A stretch of DNA of 64,000 nt, taken from the NCBI RefSeq assembly GCF_965218685.1, contig NZ_OZ244657.1, forward strand, positions 806,001-870,000, written 5' to 3'. The DNA is from Thalassobius sp965218685 (GTDB lineage Bacteria > Pseudomonadota > Alphaproteobacteria > Rhodobacterales > Rhodobacteraceae). Below the pieces are notes generated by a model. The model did no database searches and was not told the origin of the DNA. It saw only the letters and a program-made list of their open reading frames with translations. Position numbers and translations under genes: made by a program. Shown in pieces: positions 1 through 10,500 of the stretch (position 1 is the first letter of the stretch; each line of letters begins with the position of its first letter).

Positions 1-1223
1 ATCAGCACGTTCAGGTGGCCGTCATCGGTGCGGGCTATACGGGGCTTTCGGCGGCGCTGCATCTGGCGCAGCAAGGCGCGGATATCACCGTGCTTGAGGC
101 CCAAAGCCCCGGTTGGGGAGCCTCGGGGCGCAACGGTGGGTTTTGTTGCCTGGGTGGCACAGCGCTGACAGGCGGTCAGATCCGCAAACGAGTTGGCAAG
201 GACGGCCTGCGTCACTGGCGCCAGACCGAGGTCGCGGCCATCAATACCGTGCGTACGCTTTTGAGCCGGCACAAGATCCAGGCAGACACCCATTCGGACG
301 GGGAAACGATCCTGGCCCACTCGGCTCGGGCCATGCGCGCATTAAGGGCTGAAAGGGGCGAATTAGAGACTGAGTACGGCGTTTCCACCACCCTGCACGA
401 GGCCGAAGAATTGCCCCAACTCGGGATGCGCGGCGCCTATCACGGGGCGCTGACCCTGCAGCATGGGTTTGGCCTGAACCCGCGCAAATATGCGGACGGG
501 TTGGCGCGTGCCGCGATGACCGCTGGCGCCCGCATTTTCGCCAACAGCCCTGTGCGGCATGTCACTCGCCAAAACGGCAGCTTTACCCTGACCACGCCCA
601 CCGCGCGCATCCGGGCAGACAAGGTGATCTTTGCCACCAATGGCTACAGCTCGGAAGATGTGCCCCCTTGGATGCGCGCGAGGTTTTTGCCCTTGCAGTC
701 AAACGTTCTGGTAACCCGCGTACTGACACCCGAGGAGATCGCAACCGGGTGGAGCAGCGCTCAGATGGCCTATACCCACCAAACGCTGTTGCACTATTTC
801 CGACTGATGCCGAATGGTCAGTTCCTGTTCGGGATGCGCGGGGGGCTGTTTACGGGCCCTCAATCCTTTGCCGCCCTGCAACGCCGAACGCGCCAACAGT
901 TCCAGCGCGCCTTCCCTTTCTGGCGCCACGTGGAAACACCTTACAGCTGGAACGGAGCTTTGGCTTTTGCCAGCGACCTGTCCCCCTATGCCGGTCCCAT
1001 CCCCGAGATGCCGGACGCCTTTACCGCCTTTGCCTATCACGGAAATGGCGTGGCCATGGCGACGCATACGGGGGCCATTCTGGCGCGATTGGCGCTGGGG
1101 CAGGACGCGGGCGATCACTATCCGCAGCTGATGCAGAACCTGCCCAAGCGGTTTCCCTTGGGGCGCTATCGACGACTGCTGATGGCCCCGGCCTATGTGG
1201 CCGCGGCGCTTAGCGGGCGTTAG
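1..1223 (+). CDS. NAD(P)/FAD-dependent oxidoreductase, DAO family (5' partial)
   Basis: The frame is open from base 3 and has no start inside the window, so the true N-terminus lies upstream; a GTG at 15 is internal. The first visible residues form the FAD dinucleotide-binding loop (VIGAGYTGLSAAL). A second FAD-contacting region near the C-terminus (YHGNGVAMATHTG) matches the DAO fold. Overall it resembles oxidases that act on amines or amino acids, such as gamma-glutamylputrescine oxidase (PuuB-like), but nothing visible fixes the substrate. Its stop overlaps by 4 bp the stop of the convergent transporter gene. The family call is firm; the substrate is unknown. Confidence 0.85.
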   Translation, partial: QHVQVAVIGAGYTGLSAALHLAQQGADITVLEAQSPGWGASGRNGGFCCLGGTALTGGQIRKRVGKDGLRHWRQTEVAAINTVRTLLSRHKIQADTHSDGETILAHSARAMRALRAERGELETEYGVSTTLHEAEELPQLGMRGAYHGALTLQHGFGLNPRKYADGLARAAMTAGARIFANSPVRHVTRQNGSFTLTTPTARIRADKVIFATNGYSSEDVPPWMRARFLPLQSNVLVTRVLTPEEIATGWSSAQMAYTHQTLLHYFRLMPNGQFLFGMRGGLFTGPQSFAALQRRTRQQFQRAFPFWRHVETPYSWNGALAFASDLSPYAGPIPEMPDAFTAFAYHGNGVAMATHTGAILARLALGQDAGDHYPQLMQNLPKRFPLGRYRRLLMAPAYVAAALSGR

Positions 1224-2143
1224 CCCTGCGGGGTCATTCCCGAACGGGCCTTGGACCGTTTCAGACCCAGCGCATGTTCGCGCCAGATGATGACAACACC
1301 AGCGGCAATGACGATGCCCGCCCCAGTCAGCATCTGCACGGTCGGGGCCTCGTCAAAGATGAAGTACCCGATCACCAGCGCGAACAGCATCGAGGCATAA
1401 TCGAACGGCGCCACCACCGATGCCCCGGCAAAACGATAGGCCGAGGTCAGAAATATCTGGCCGACACCTCCGATCAACCCGGCCGCGATCAACAGCGCAG
1501 CCTCGGTGCCGGTCGGGATCACCCAACCGAATGGCAATGTCAGAAGCGCCAACGCAGAAGAGGTCAGCGAGAAATAGAACACGATGGCCGAGGTCTGCTC
1601 GGACTGGACCAGCTTGCGAATATAGATCTGCGCCAAAGCCATGCAGACCGCCCCCATCAGGGCCACGACAGTGCCAATCGCTTGGGTCATTTCCACCACG
1701 TCCTCGGACAGAAGGGTCAGGCGCGGAGCCATGATGATCAGCACCCCAACCAAACCCAGCGCGACCGAGGCAAGGCGGAAAACACCCACGGGTTCGCCCA
1801 GGAACATGGCTGCGAAGATCACGATCAACAAAGGGGCGGCAAAACCGATGGCCGTAACCTCGGGCAGGGGCAACAGGCCCAGGCTTGCAAAGAACAGCCC
1901 CATCGCAGCTGTTCCGATAAACCCGCGCCAGAAATGGGCCAGCTTGGATTTCACCTTTAGCCCGGTCTTCAAATCCCCACGCACAGCCAGCCAGGCCAGA
2001 ATGATCGGAACCGCGAAAACCGAGCGGAAAAACACCGCCTGACCGGGGGGAACGTGCTCGGATGTGGCCTTGATCATCGAGGCCATGGTGATGAACATCA
2101 GGACCGAACACAGTTTCAGCGCGATACCGGTAAGCGGCTGCAT
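1220..2143 (-). CDS. EamA/DMT-family transporter
   Basis: Protein of 307 residues with about ten hydrophobic helices arranged as two EamA repeats (roughly residues 5-140 and 150-290), the usual size for drug/metabolite exporters of the inner membrane. The C-terminal half carries the typical GGVGQIFLTSAYRFA-like stretch at the start of a late helix. The ATG at 2143 follows a GGGA-type ribosome binding site. It runs convergent to the FAD oxidoreductase and divergent from the malonyl-CoA synthetase gene, so it is probably monocistronic. The transported compound cannot be read from sequence; family members export amino acids, nucleobases or other small metabolites. Confidence 0.88.
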   Translation of the reverse strand: MQPLTGIALKLCSVLMFITMASMIKATSEHVPPGQAVFFRSVFAVPIILAWLAVRGDLKTGLKVKSKLAHFWRGFIGTAAMGLFFASLGLLPLPEVTAIGFAAPLLIVIFAAMFLGEPVGVFRLASVALGLVGVLIIMAPRLTLLSEDVVEMTQAIGTVVALMGAVCMALAQIYIRKLVQSEQTSAIVFYFSLTSSALALLTLPFGWVIPTGTEAALLIAAGLIGGVGQIFLTSAYRFAGASVVAPFDYASMLFALVIGYFIFDEAPTVQMLTGAGIVIAAGVVIIWREHALGLKRSKARSGMTPQG

Positions 2144-2278
2144 TGGATTTCCCTTCGCATGTTAATCGAATGCTGCGCCTATCCGCTGCAAAGGTCAATC
2201 GGGGCAAAGCTCTTGATCTTGGGGAAATCCGTGCCAAAACGGTAGCGCTTTGCACGACGATCATAGGAAGGTCAGCCC

Positions 2279-3784
2279 ATGTATCCCTCGAACTATCTTG
2301 TCAGCCGTTTGTCCCATGCCGCAGACAGCACCCCGGACAAGATATTCGCCACGCGGCCCGGTCTGCCGGATGTGACCTATGCCCAGCTGTTTCAGGGCGC
2401 CCAGCAACTGGCGCAGAAACTTCAGGCGCTGGGGCTGGAGCCCGGCGATCGTGTGGCCGTGCAGGTGGAAAAGACGCTTGAGGCTGTGCAGCTGTATCTG
2501 GGCACCGTGCTGGCGGGCGGGATCTTTTTGCCGCTGAACACCGCCTATACCGGCCCCGAGGTCGCCTATTTTATCAACGACGCCACCCCGCGTGTGCTGG
2601 TTTGCGATCCGGCGCGGCTGGACGAGCTGTCCGCGCTGGCAGGCGACGCCACCGTGATGACGCTGGACAAGGACGGCACCGGCACGCTGTCCGCTAATCT
2701 GCCCGACGCGGACCCCACATTTCAGCCCGTCGCGCGTGGCGCCGATGATCTGGCCGCGATCCTTTATACCTCGGGCACCACAGGCCGGTCCAAGGGCGCG
2801 ATGCTGAGCCACAAGAACCTTGCCTCGAACTCGGATTCCTTGCGCGAGTTGTGGCGGTTTACCCCCGATGACGTGCTGATCCACGCTTTGCCGATCTTCC
2901 ACACGCATGGCCTGTTCGTGGCGACTAACGTGGCGCTTTTGTCCGGGGCCTCGGTCGTGTTCCTGCCGAAATTCGACGCCGAGGCGATCCTGGATGCTAT
3001 GCAAGACGCCACCAGCCTGATGGGTGTGCCCACCTTTTACACGCGCCTTCTGGATAACCCCCGCCTGACGCCTGAACAGGCACGAAACATGCGGCTGTTC
3101 ATCTCGGGTTCGGCGCCGTTGCTGGTGGACACGCACGAACAATGGGAACAGCGCACCGGCCACCGAATCTTGGAACGCTACGGGATGACGGAAACGAACA
3201 TGTCCACCTCGAACCCCTATGATGCCGAGCGGCGCGCAGGCACCGTGGGTTTCCCCCTGCCCGGCGTCGAGTTGCGGATCATGGAGGACGGCGCCGAGGT
3301 TGCCCAAGGCGACATCGGCGTGATCGAAGTGCGCGGCGACAACGTGTTCCAGGGCTACTGGCAGATGCCGGAAAAGACAGCCGAGGAACTGCGCCCCGAC
3401 GGCTGGTTCATCACCGGCGATCTGGCCACGCAGGATTCTGATGGCTATGTCACCATCGTGGGCCGTGCCAAAGATTTGATCATCACCGGCGGCTTCAATG
3501 TTTATCCCAAGGAACTTGAAAGCCTGATCGACGACATCCCCGGCGTGCTGGAAAGCGCGGTGATCGGCGTGCCCCATCGCGATTTCGGCGAGGCCGTGGT
3601 GGCCGTTGTCGTGCCCTCGGATCCCGCGCTGACGGTTGATCAGATCGAGGCCGTAACCAGCACCCAGCTGGCCAAGTTCAAGCAGCCCAAAAAGATCATC
3701 TTCCTGCCCGAGTTGCCCCGCAACACCATGGGGAAGGTCCAGAAAAAAGCCCTGCGCGAAAGTTACGCAGGGCTGTTCACCTAA
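2279..3784 (+). CDS. matB: malonyl-CoA synthetase (acyl-AMP ligase family)
   Basis: A 501-residue ANL-superfamily enzyme with the AMP-binding P-loop YTSGTTGRSKGAML near residue 163, the YGMTETN motif near 300, the GDLATQDSDGY hinge region near 380 and the catalytic lysine region PRNTMGKVQKKAL near the C-terminus. Length and the HTHGLFVATNVAL segment resemble MatB-type malonyl-CoA synthetases, which activate malonate with ATP and CoA in the cytoplasm. A clear AGGAAGG ribosome binding site precedes the ATG. The gene stands alone; no malonyl-CoA decarboxylase lies next to it here. Another short-chain acyl-CoA synthetase specificity is possible. Confidence 0.82.
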   Translation: MYPSNYLVSRLSHAADSTPDKIFATRPGLPDVTYAQLFQGAQQLAQKLQALGLEPGDRVAVQVEKTLEAVQLYLGTVLAGGIFLPLNTAYTGPEVAYFINDATPRVLVCDPARLDELSALAGDATVMTLDKDGTGTLSANLPDADPTFQPVARGADDLAAILYTSGTTGRSKGAMLSHKNLASNSDSLRELWRFTPDDVLIHALPIFHTHGLFVATNVALLSGASVVFLPKFDAEAILDAMQDATSLMGVPTFYTRLLDNPRLTPEQARNMRLFISGSAPLLVDTHEQWEQRTGHRILERYGMTETNMSTSNPYDAERRAGTVGFPLPGVELRIMEDGAEVAQGDIGVIEVRGDNVFQGYWQMPEKTAEELRPDGWFITGDLATQDSDGYVTIVGRAKDLIITGGFNVYPKELESLIDDIPGVLESAVIGVPHRDFGEAVVAVVVPSDPALTVDQIEAVTSTQLAKFKQPKKIIFLPELPRNTMGKVQKKALRESYAGLFT

Positions 3785-3809
3785 GAAAACAGGCTCTAAT
3801 TCAGCCCAA

Positions 3810-4310
3810 TCAGCGTTTCGGCAACACCCAATCGGGCCGCGCAAAATGGCAGGTATAGCCATTGGGCAGACGCTGCAGATAGTCCTGATGCTCGGGCTCG
3901 GCGTCCCAGAAGTCGCCCACGGGCTCGACCTCGGTCACCACTTTGCCGGGCCACAACCCGCTGGCCTCGACATCCTTGATCGTGTCGATGGCACAGGATT
4001 TTTGCGCCTCGTCTACGTAGTAGATTGCAGACCGATAGGACATCCCCAGATCATTGCCCTGCCGGTTCATCGTGGTCGGATCGTGGATCTGAAAAAAGAA
4101 CTCCAGCAGCGCCCGGTACGAAGTTTTCGCAGGGTCAAAGAAAATCTCGATCCCTTCGGCATGGGTCCCGTGATTGCGATAGGTCGCGTTGGGCACGTCC
4201 CCGCCGGTGTATCCCACGCGGGTGCGCAACACGCCGGGTAAATGACGGATCAATTCCTGCATCCCCCAGAAACACCCGCCCGCCAGAACTGCACGTTCTT
4301 CAGCCATCAT
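3810..4310 (-). CDS. msrA: peptide-methionine (S)-S-oxide reductase MsrA
   Basis: A 166-residue MsrA with the catalytic GCFWG motif at residues 12-16 and family motifs GVLRTRVGYTGG and YRNHGTHAEGIEI. It reduces the S-epimer of methionine sulfoxide in proteins and free methionine. It has only the catalytic cysteine region and one further Cys (CAIDT) plus a C-terminal CHFARPDW, so recycling cysteines may be C-terminal. Its start codon overlaps the msrB stop by 4 bp, so the two genes are translationally coupled and handle both sulfoxide epimers. It lies downstream of msrB in the transcript. Confidence 0.96.
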   Translation of the reverse strand: MMAEERAVLAGGCFWGMQELIRHLPGVLRTRVGYTGGDVPNATYRNHGTHAEGIEIFFDPAKTSYRALLEFFFQIHDPTTMNRQGNDLGMSYRSAIYYVDEAQKSCAIDTIKDVEASGLWPGKVVTEVEPVGDFWDAEPEHQDYLQRLPNGYTCHFARPDWVLPKR

Positions 4311-4753
4311 ACGTCCTCCACCTGGTTTAGATAATCGCCATAGCCCTCGGCCTCCATATCATCGCGATGGATGAACCGCAGGCTGGCCGAGTTGATGCAA
4401 TAGCGCAGCCCACCGCGATCGGGTGGGCCGTCCGGGAACACGTGCCCCAAGTGGCTGTCCCCGTGGGCCGAGCGCACCTCGACCCGGACCATACCGTGGC
4501 TGAGGTCGCGCTTTTCCGCGATATGCGCAGGCTCGATCGGTTTGGTAAAGCTGGGCCATCCGCAGCCGGATTCGTACTTGTCACCCGAGGCGAAAAGCGG
4601 CTCACCGCTTACGACATCGACGTAAATTCCTGGCGCCTTGTTATCCAGCAACGCGCCGGTCCCGGGCCTTTCGGTCCCGTTTTCCTGGGTCACCCAATGC
4701 TGTTCGGGCGTGAGGGCGGCGACAACATCCGGGTTACGCTCGTATTTTGGCAT
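4307..4753 (-). CDS. msrB: peptide-methionine (R)-S-oxide reductase MsrB
   Basis: A 148-residue MsrB with the signature SGCGWPSF, the HLGHVFPDGP segment and the catalytic RYCINSASLRF near the C-terminus. It reduces the R-epimer of methionine sulfoxide, complementing MsrA encoded directly downstream (4-bp overlap). The zinc-binding CxxC pairs of many MsrBs are missing: where the first pair should be, the sequence reads VVSGEPLF. This is therefore a zinc-free form; the Cys of SGCGWPSF is the likely resolving residue. The gene heads the msrBA transcript. Confidence 0.95.
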   Translation of the reverse strand: MPKYERNPDVVAALTPEQHWVTQENGTERPGTGALLDNKAPGIYVDVVSGEPLFASGDKYESGCGWPSFTKPIEPAHIAEKRDLSHGMVRVEVRSAHGDSHLGHVFPDGPPDRGGLRYCINSASLRFIHRDDMEAEGYGDYLNQVEDV

Positions 4754-4821
4754 GGTTTCCTCCGATCCTGATCATGCCCATTAGATGGGATGGTCGCGAA
4801 GTTTGCAAAGGGGCGCGGCGG

Positions 4822-5850
4822 TCAGTTTTGCGTGTTCAATTGTGTCACCGCCCAACGCGCAGCGTCGGCGACGGTTGGGTCAGGGTCGTCGCACAAAGCC
4901 TGCGAAGCAGGGCGCAGGCGCGCCATGCCCGAGTTCCCGATCGCGTACAGCACATTTCGCACGAAACGATCCCGCCCGATCCGTTTGATCGGAGAGCCGC
5001 TGAAAAACGCGCGGAACCCGGCGTCGTTCAGCGCGACAAGCTGCTCCAGATCCGGAGCCAGAAGCTCGGGGCGGGCATTGTAACGGATCTCGCGTGCTTC
5101 GACCGCGAACTTGTTCCACGGGCAAACGGCAAGGCAATCATCGCAGCCATAAATGCGGTTGCCCATCTTGCCGCGTAGCTCTTCGTCTACGGGGCCGTGG
5201 TGTTCGATCGTCAGATAAGAAATGCAGCGTCGCGCATCCAGCTGATAGGGCGCGGGAAAGGCTGCGGTTGGGCAGACGTCCTGACAGGCGGTGCAGGACC
5301 CGCAGTGGTCCACCTCGGGCGCATCGACCGGCAGTTCAAGCGTCGTAAAGACCGAGCCGATAAAGAACCAACTGCCCAGATCACGACTGACTAGATTGGT
5401 GTGTTTACCCTGCCAACCCAGCCCTGCGGCGGCGCCCAGGGGTTTTTCAGCAACAGGCGCGGTGTCCACGAACACTTTCACCTCGCCGCCCGCTTCGGCG
5501 ATCAGCCAGCGGGCCAACCGTTTCAGGCGTTTCTTCACAAGGTCATGGTAGTCGCGGTTTTGCGCATAGACCGAGATCGCCGCCCGGTCAGGCTGCTGCA
5601 ACACGTGCAGCGGATCATGCTGCGGCGTATAGCTTTCGGCCAGCATGATCACGGATCGCGCCTGAGGCCACAGCGATGCCGGATTGCCGCGCCATTCGAC
5701 CCGGCGCTCCATCCAGTCCATCTGACCATGCCGCCCGGCCTCAAGAAAGGTTCCCAGACGGTCCGGCACCAAGGGAATTGCATCTGGCCGGCACACGCGG
5801 CACAGGTCGAACCCTTCTTCCAAGGCTTGCTGAATCAAGGCCTCTTTCAC
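4822..5850 (-). CDS. queG: epoxyqueuosine reductase QueG
   Basis: Reduces epoxyqueuosine to queuosine in the wobble position of GUN-decoding tRNAs, using cobalamin and two 4Fe-4S clusters. Both ferredoxin-type motifs are visible: CGSCTACQDVCP and CDDCLAVCPWNK. The FVDTAPVAEKPLG segment holds the expected catalytic aspartate. The C-terminus has a HEAT-like repeat (RFVRNVLYAIGNSG). I chose the GTG at 5850, which follows an AAGAAGG ribosome binding site, over the longer ATG at 5889 that has none; this gives 342 residues. It sits 60 bp downstream of the GST gene on the same strand. Confidence 0.93.
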   Translation of the reverse strand: MKEALIQQALEEGFDLCRVCRPDAIPLVPDRLGTFLEAGRHGQMDWMERRVEWRGNPASLWPQARSVIMLAESYTPQHDPLHVLQQPDRAAISVYAQNRDYHDLVKKRLKRLARWLIAEAGGEVKVFVDTAPVAEKPLGAAAGLGWQGKHTNLVSRDLGSWFFIGSVFTTLELPVDAPEVDHCGSCTACQDVCPTAAFPAPYQLDARRCISYLTIEHHGPVDEELRGKMGNRIYGCDDCLAVCPWNKFAVEAREIRYNARPELLAPDLEQLVALNDAGFRAFFSGSPIKRIGRDRFVRNVLYAIGNSGMARLRPASQALCDDPDPTVADAARWAVTQLNTQN

Positions 5851-5910
5851 CGCAGCACCTTCTTCTTTTTGCCCAACAACCGGCCGCAACCGACACAGGC
5901 AGATGCCCGA

Positions 5911-6576
5911 TCAGAAATCCAGATCGGCATAATGCGCGGGCTGCGGGAAACCGGCAATCTGGTCGGCCAGGATCGACCGAAACGCGGGTCTGGACTTGAT
6001 CTTGGCGTACCAGTCCTTCACGACCTCGTGCCGGTTCCAGTCCACGTCGCTGATATAATCGAGGGACGACAGATGCGCGGCAGCGGCGAAATCGGCCAGG
6101 GTCATTACGTCCCCGGCCAGCCAGCGGCGCTGATCCAGCAGCCACGCCATATAGTCCAGGTGGTACTTGATCGCCTTAGCGCCCGCCTTGACGTTTCCGC
6201 TGTCCGGAAACCCGCGGCCCATGACCTTTTTATTGACCCGCTCATACAGCAGTTTCGAAGTCACCTCGTTATGAAACTTGTCGTCAAACCAACTGACCAG
6301 ACGGCGCACTTCATAGCGGCCCTCGATATCACGGGGCATCAGCACAGGATCGGGGTATTTCTCTTCCAGGTATTCGCAGATCGCACTGCTTTCGGACATC
6401 ATCATCCCATCGAGACGCAGCACCGGAACCTTACCGGCAGGGTTGCGCCGCAGGAAATCAGGGTCCTGTTCCCAATAGCGTTCGTCGTGCAGTTCGACCT
6501 CGATCCGCTTTTCGGCCAGGCTCAGGCGGACCTTGCGACAAAACGGGGACAGGGGGAAATGGTACAGTTTCGCCAT
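5911..6576 (-). CDS. glutathione S-transferase family protein
   Basis: A 221-residue two-domain GST. The N-terminal thioredoxin-like domain (residues 1-80) starts KLYHFPLSPFCRKVRL, with Ser/Cys in the position that usually activates glutathione, and contains the GKVPVLRLDG and MSESSAICEYLE motifs that bind the gamma-glutamyl moiety. The helical C-terminal domain follows (about 90-215, with LAGDVMTLADFAAAAHL). It probably acts in the cytoplasm on electrophiles or peroxides; the substrate is not evident. It likely shares a transcript with queG downstream. Confidence 0.9.
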   Translation of the reverse strand: MAKLYHFPLSPFCRKVRLSLAEKRIEVELHDERYWEQDPDFLRRNPAGKVPVLRLDGMMMSESSAICEYLEEKYPDPVLMPRDIEGRYEVRRLVSWFDDKFHNEVTSKLLYERVNKKVMGRGFPDSGNVKAGAKAIKYHLDYMAWLLDQRRWLAGDVMTLADFAAAAHLSSLDYISDVDWNRHEVVKDWYAKIKSRPAFRSILADQIAGFPQPAHYADLDF

Positions 6577-6634
6577 AGAATGGTGGTCCGGACACTAGGG
6601 GTTTCTACTTCAATGCCTGCTTGGCGGGGGATTT

Positions 6635-7396
6635 TCAATCCTCGAAACAGTCTGCCCGGCCATCTGACCTGATCGTCGCGGCCCCGTCCAAAATCCGGGC
6701 AGCGCGCGACAGGCCCAAATCCCCCGGTTTGCTGGCCGAGCGTTGTTTGGGCGCTGGCAGCACCATAGCCAGACGGGCAGCCTGTACAGGGCTTAGTTCT
6801 TCGGGGCCAATGCCGAAATAGTGTCGCGCCGCCGGTTCTACGCCAAAGACGCCCTCGTCGAATTCGGCAATGTTGAGGTAAACTTCAAGAATGCGCTCCT
6901 TGGACCAGACCAGCTCGACCATGGGGGTCATCAATGCCTCGATCACTTTGCGCGGCCAGCTGCGCCCGTGCCACAGAAAGGCGTTTTTCACCACCTGCTG
7001 AGTAAGGGTCGATGCCCCGCGCGCACCACCGTCCTGAATGGCTGCCCGGATGGCACCGATATCAAACCCGCTGTGCTGGCAAAAATTCGCGTCCTCGGCC
7101 GCCACAACCGAGCGTTTCAGCACCGGCGCAATGTCATCCATGTCCACCCACTGGCGGTCAACCTCGCCAAGGCGTTGAGATTCCTGCCAGATATAGATCG
7201 TTTGCGGCGGGTTCACGACCGAGTAGACCACAACCCAGGCGAACAGAAGCACCAAGGCCGTCACGCAGCCCCGGGCACACCAGCGCAGGAACCGCTTGAT
7301 CGGGCGCACTGGCAAAACCTCGCGGTCCGAGGTAGCGGCGGCTTTGGTTTTGCGCGCCGGAGCCTTCTTGGCTGGGGATTTCTTCGTCTTGGCCAC
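6635..7396 (-). CDS. mtgA: monofunctional biosynthetic peptidoglycan transglycosylase
   Basis: A GT51 glycosyltransferase of about 253 residues. It polymerises lipid II into glycan strands at the periplasmic face of the inner membrane. It has a basic, Ala/Lys-rich cytoplasmic N-terminus, one transmembrane helix (FLRWCARG then ALVLLFAWVVVY), then the catalytic motif AAEDANFCQHSGFD, followed by GASTLTQQVVKN, RKVIEAL and KERILEVYLNIAEFDEGVFG. No transpeptidase domain follows. A longer reading frame to 7462 would run into the gltB terminator, so I place the start at the GTG at 7396; the ribosome binding site there is weak. Confidence 0.93.
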   Translation of the reverse strand: MAKTKKSPAKKAPARKTKAAATSDREVLPVRPIKRFLRWCARGCVTALVLLFAWVVVYSVVNPPQTIYIWQESQRLGEVDRQWVDMDDIAPVLKRSVVAAEDANFCQHSGFDIGAIRAAIQDGGARGASTLTQQVVKNAFLWHGRSWPRKVIEALMTPMVELVWSKERILEVYLNIAEFDEGVFGVEPAARHYFGIGPEELSPVQAARLAMVLPAPKQRSASKPGDLGLSRAARILDGAATIRSDGRADCFED

Positions 7397-7461
7397 GGCC
7401 CAGCTATAGGCGGACAGGCCCGCGCTGAAAAGGGATTCTCGGGTTAGCAGCCACAAAAGCA

Positions 7462-7487
7462 AAAAGGCGCCCGTCGGGGCGCCTTTT
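7462..7487 (-). terminator. gltB intrinsic terminator
   Basis: A perfect 10-bp inverted repeat (aaaaggcgcc / ggcgcctttt) with a 6-nt loop lies 21 bp past the gltB stop. On the minus strand it ends in a T-run, the form of a Rho-independent terminator. It separates gltB from mtgA. Confidence 0.85.
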
Positions 7488-7507
7488 CAAAAGCGTTTTA
7501 TCGCGGA

Positions 7508-10500
7508 TTATTCGGCCGGAACGGCGCTTTCTTCCAGGCTCAGCGGATGCGGGATATGCACCAGCATCTCTTTGGGGCAGATCTGCATGAAGTTACCCTT
7601 CTCCATATCCCAATGTTGCAGGATCGCTGCGGCCTTACGGCTGCCGGTTTCCGCAACATGGCGTTCGATCAGGCCCTTCAGCTCGGCTTCCCAGTGGTCC
7701 ACGGTCACGGGGCAGGTCACCAGCGTTTCCATGTTCATCATGTCAGAAGCTTCGCCGTTCGGATCGTACAGATAGGCCATACCGCCCGTCATGCCCGCAC
7801 CGAAGTTAGCCCCGATCGAGCCCAAGATCACCGCGATACCGCCGGTCATGTATTCACAACCGTTCGAGCCACAGCCCTCGATCACCACCTTGGCGCCCGA
7901 GTTACGGACGGCGAAACGCTCTCCCGCGCGGCCAGCGGCAAACAGGTAACCGTCGGTGGCACCATACAGAACCGTGTTGCCGATGATTGTGTTCTCCGAA
8001 GCCTCCAGCGGCGAGTGCATCGGCGGACGCACCACAACGGTGCCGCCCGACAGACCCTTGCCAACATAGTCATTGGCATCGCCCGAAACCTCGATCTTCA
8101 GGCCCGGGGCCGCAAAGGCACCCAACGACTGACCCGCCGAACCGGTCAGCTTAACGGTCAGGTGATCAGGCTGCAGCGCGTTACGCATCCCGAAGTTCTG
8201 CACGATATGGCTCGAGGTGCGGGTGCCCACGGTGCGGTGCGTGTTCTGCACGGCATAGGACAGCTGCATTTTCTCGCCGTCTTCCAGGAACCGATGCGCG
8301 TCGCGCACGATTTCGGCGTCCAGCGTGTCGGGCACAGCGTTACGATCCTTGTAGCGGTCGTAAACAATGTCCTTAGCACCATCCACGGTCAGCAGCAGCG
8401 GGTTCAGGTCCAGATCGTCCAGGTGGGCGTTGCCACGGCTGACCTGGCTCAGCAGGTCGGCACGGCCGATAACCTCATCCAGCGAACGGGCCCCGATCGA
8501 GGCCAGAATCTCGCGGACTTCCTGAGCGTAGAAGGTGATCAGGTTCACCACCTTATCCGCGTTGCCGGTGAACTTGCCACGCAGCTCTTCGTCTTGGGTA
8601 CAGACTCCGACCGGGCAGGTGTTCGACTGGCACTGACGCACCATGATACAGCCCATCGCGATCAGCGCGGCGGTGCCGATGCCGTATTCCTCGGCGCCCA
8701 TCATGGCGGCCATGACGATGTCACGACCGGTGCGCAGACCACCGTCGGTCCGCAGGGTCACGCGTTCGCGCAGGTTGTTCATCGCCAGAACCTGATGCGC
8801 CTCGGTCAGGCCCATTTCCCAGGGCAGACCGGCGAACTTGATCGAGGTCGCGGGCGACGCACCGGTACCACCATTGTGGCCCGAGATCAGGATGATGTCT
8901 GCCTCGGCCTTGGCCACACCGGCAGCGATCGTGCCAACGCCCGAGGACGCCACCAGTTTCACCGTCACCTTACAGCGCGGGTTGATCTGCTTCAGATCAT
9001 AGATCAGCTGGGCCAGATCCTCGATCGAGTAGATATCGTGGTGCGGCGGCGGCGAGATCAGCGTCACACCCTTGGTCGAGTGGCGCAGCTTGGCGATCAG
9101 GTCGGTGACCTTCATGCCGGGCAGCTGACCGCCCTCACCAGGTTTCGCACCCTGGGCGACCTTGATCTCCAGCTCTTCACAATGCAGCAGGTATTCGGCG
9201 GTCACACCGAAACGGCCCGAGGCCACCTGCTTGATCTTCGCGCTGGCGTTATCACCGTTGGGTTCGGGGGTGAAATCATCGGGGCTTTCGCCGCCTTCAC
9301 CCGAATCCGACTTGGCGCCGATACGGTTCATCGCGATGGACAGAGTCCGGTGCGATTCAGGGCTCAGCGCGCCCAGCGACATCCCGGGGGTCACGAAACG
9401 CTTGCGGATCGCGGTGATGCTTTCGACCTCTTCGATCGGCACCGGGTTGCCCAGCGGTTTGATCGCCAGCAGGTCACGCAGATGGATCGGCGGCATGGAC
9501 CGCATCTTGGCCGAATACTGCTTCCACAGCTCGAACGAGGCACGGTTACACGCCTGCTGCATCAGGTGCATGGACTGGGCTTCCCACGCGTGGGTTTCAC
9601 CCGATTTCCGCGCTTTGTAGAAGCCGCCGATGGGCAGTACGTCGCGGCCACCCAACCAACCTTTGGCGTGGACCTCTTCGACCTTTTTCTGAATGCCGTG
9701 AACACCGATGCCGGAAATGCGCGAGATCATACCGGGGAAGTATTCGGCGCACATGGCGCGGCTCAGGCCCACAGCTTCGAAGTTCAGACCACCGCGATAG
9801 GACGAGATCACCGAGATCCCCATCTTAGCCATGATCTTCAGCAGACCCTGGTCAATCGAATCGCGATAGCGGCGCACGTTTTCCGTCAGCGTGCCGTCCA
9901 GCAGGCCACGTTCGATACGTTCGGCCAGGCTGTCTTCGGCCAGATAGGCGTTCACCACGGTGGCGCCGCAACCGATCAGCACGGCAAAGTAATGCGGGTC
10001 GATACATTCGGCCGACCGCACGTTCAGCGAGCAGAAAGTCCGCAGGCCTTTGTTGGTCAGGTGCGAGTGCACGGCGCTGGTGGCCAGGATCATCGGCATA
10101 CCGACTTTTTCCTCGCCCTGATGTTGGTCGGTCAACACGATGTGACCGGCGCCCGAACGCACAGCGTCCTCGGCCTCGGCGCGGATGCGCTCCAGGCCGA
10201 CATGCAGCGCTTCTTCGTCCGAGCCGGCGGGGAACGTACAGTCGATGGTCACCAGATCGGCGTTGAACTGACGGGTCAGCTCGTCGAACTGAGCGTTGCC
10301 GACAAAGGGGCTTTCCAGAACCAGAATCTCGGTCTGGGCACTGCTTTCGTCCAGCACGTTCTTCAGGTTTCCGAAACGCGTTTTCAGGCTCATCACGCGG
10401 TATTCACGCAACGAGTCGATCGGCGGGTTGGTCACCTGGCTGAAGTTCTGACGGAAGAAGTGGCTCAGCGGGCGGTACTTGTTCGACAGCACGGCCGACG

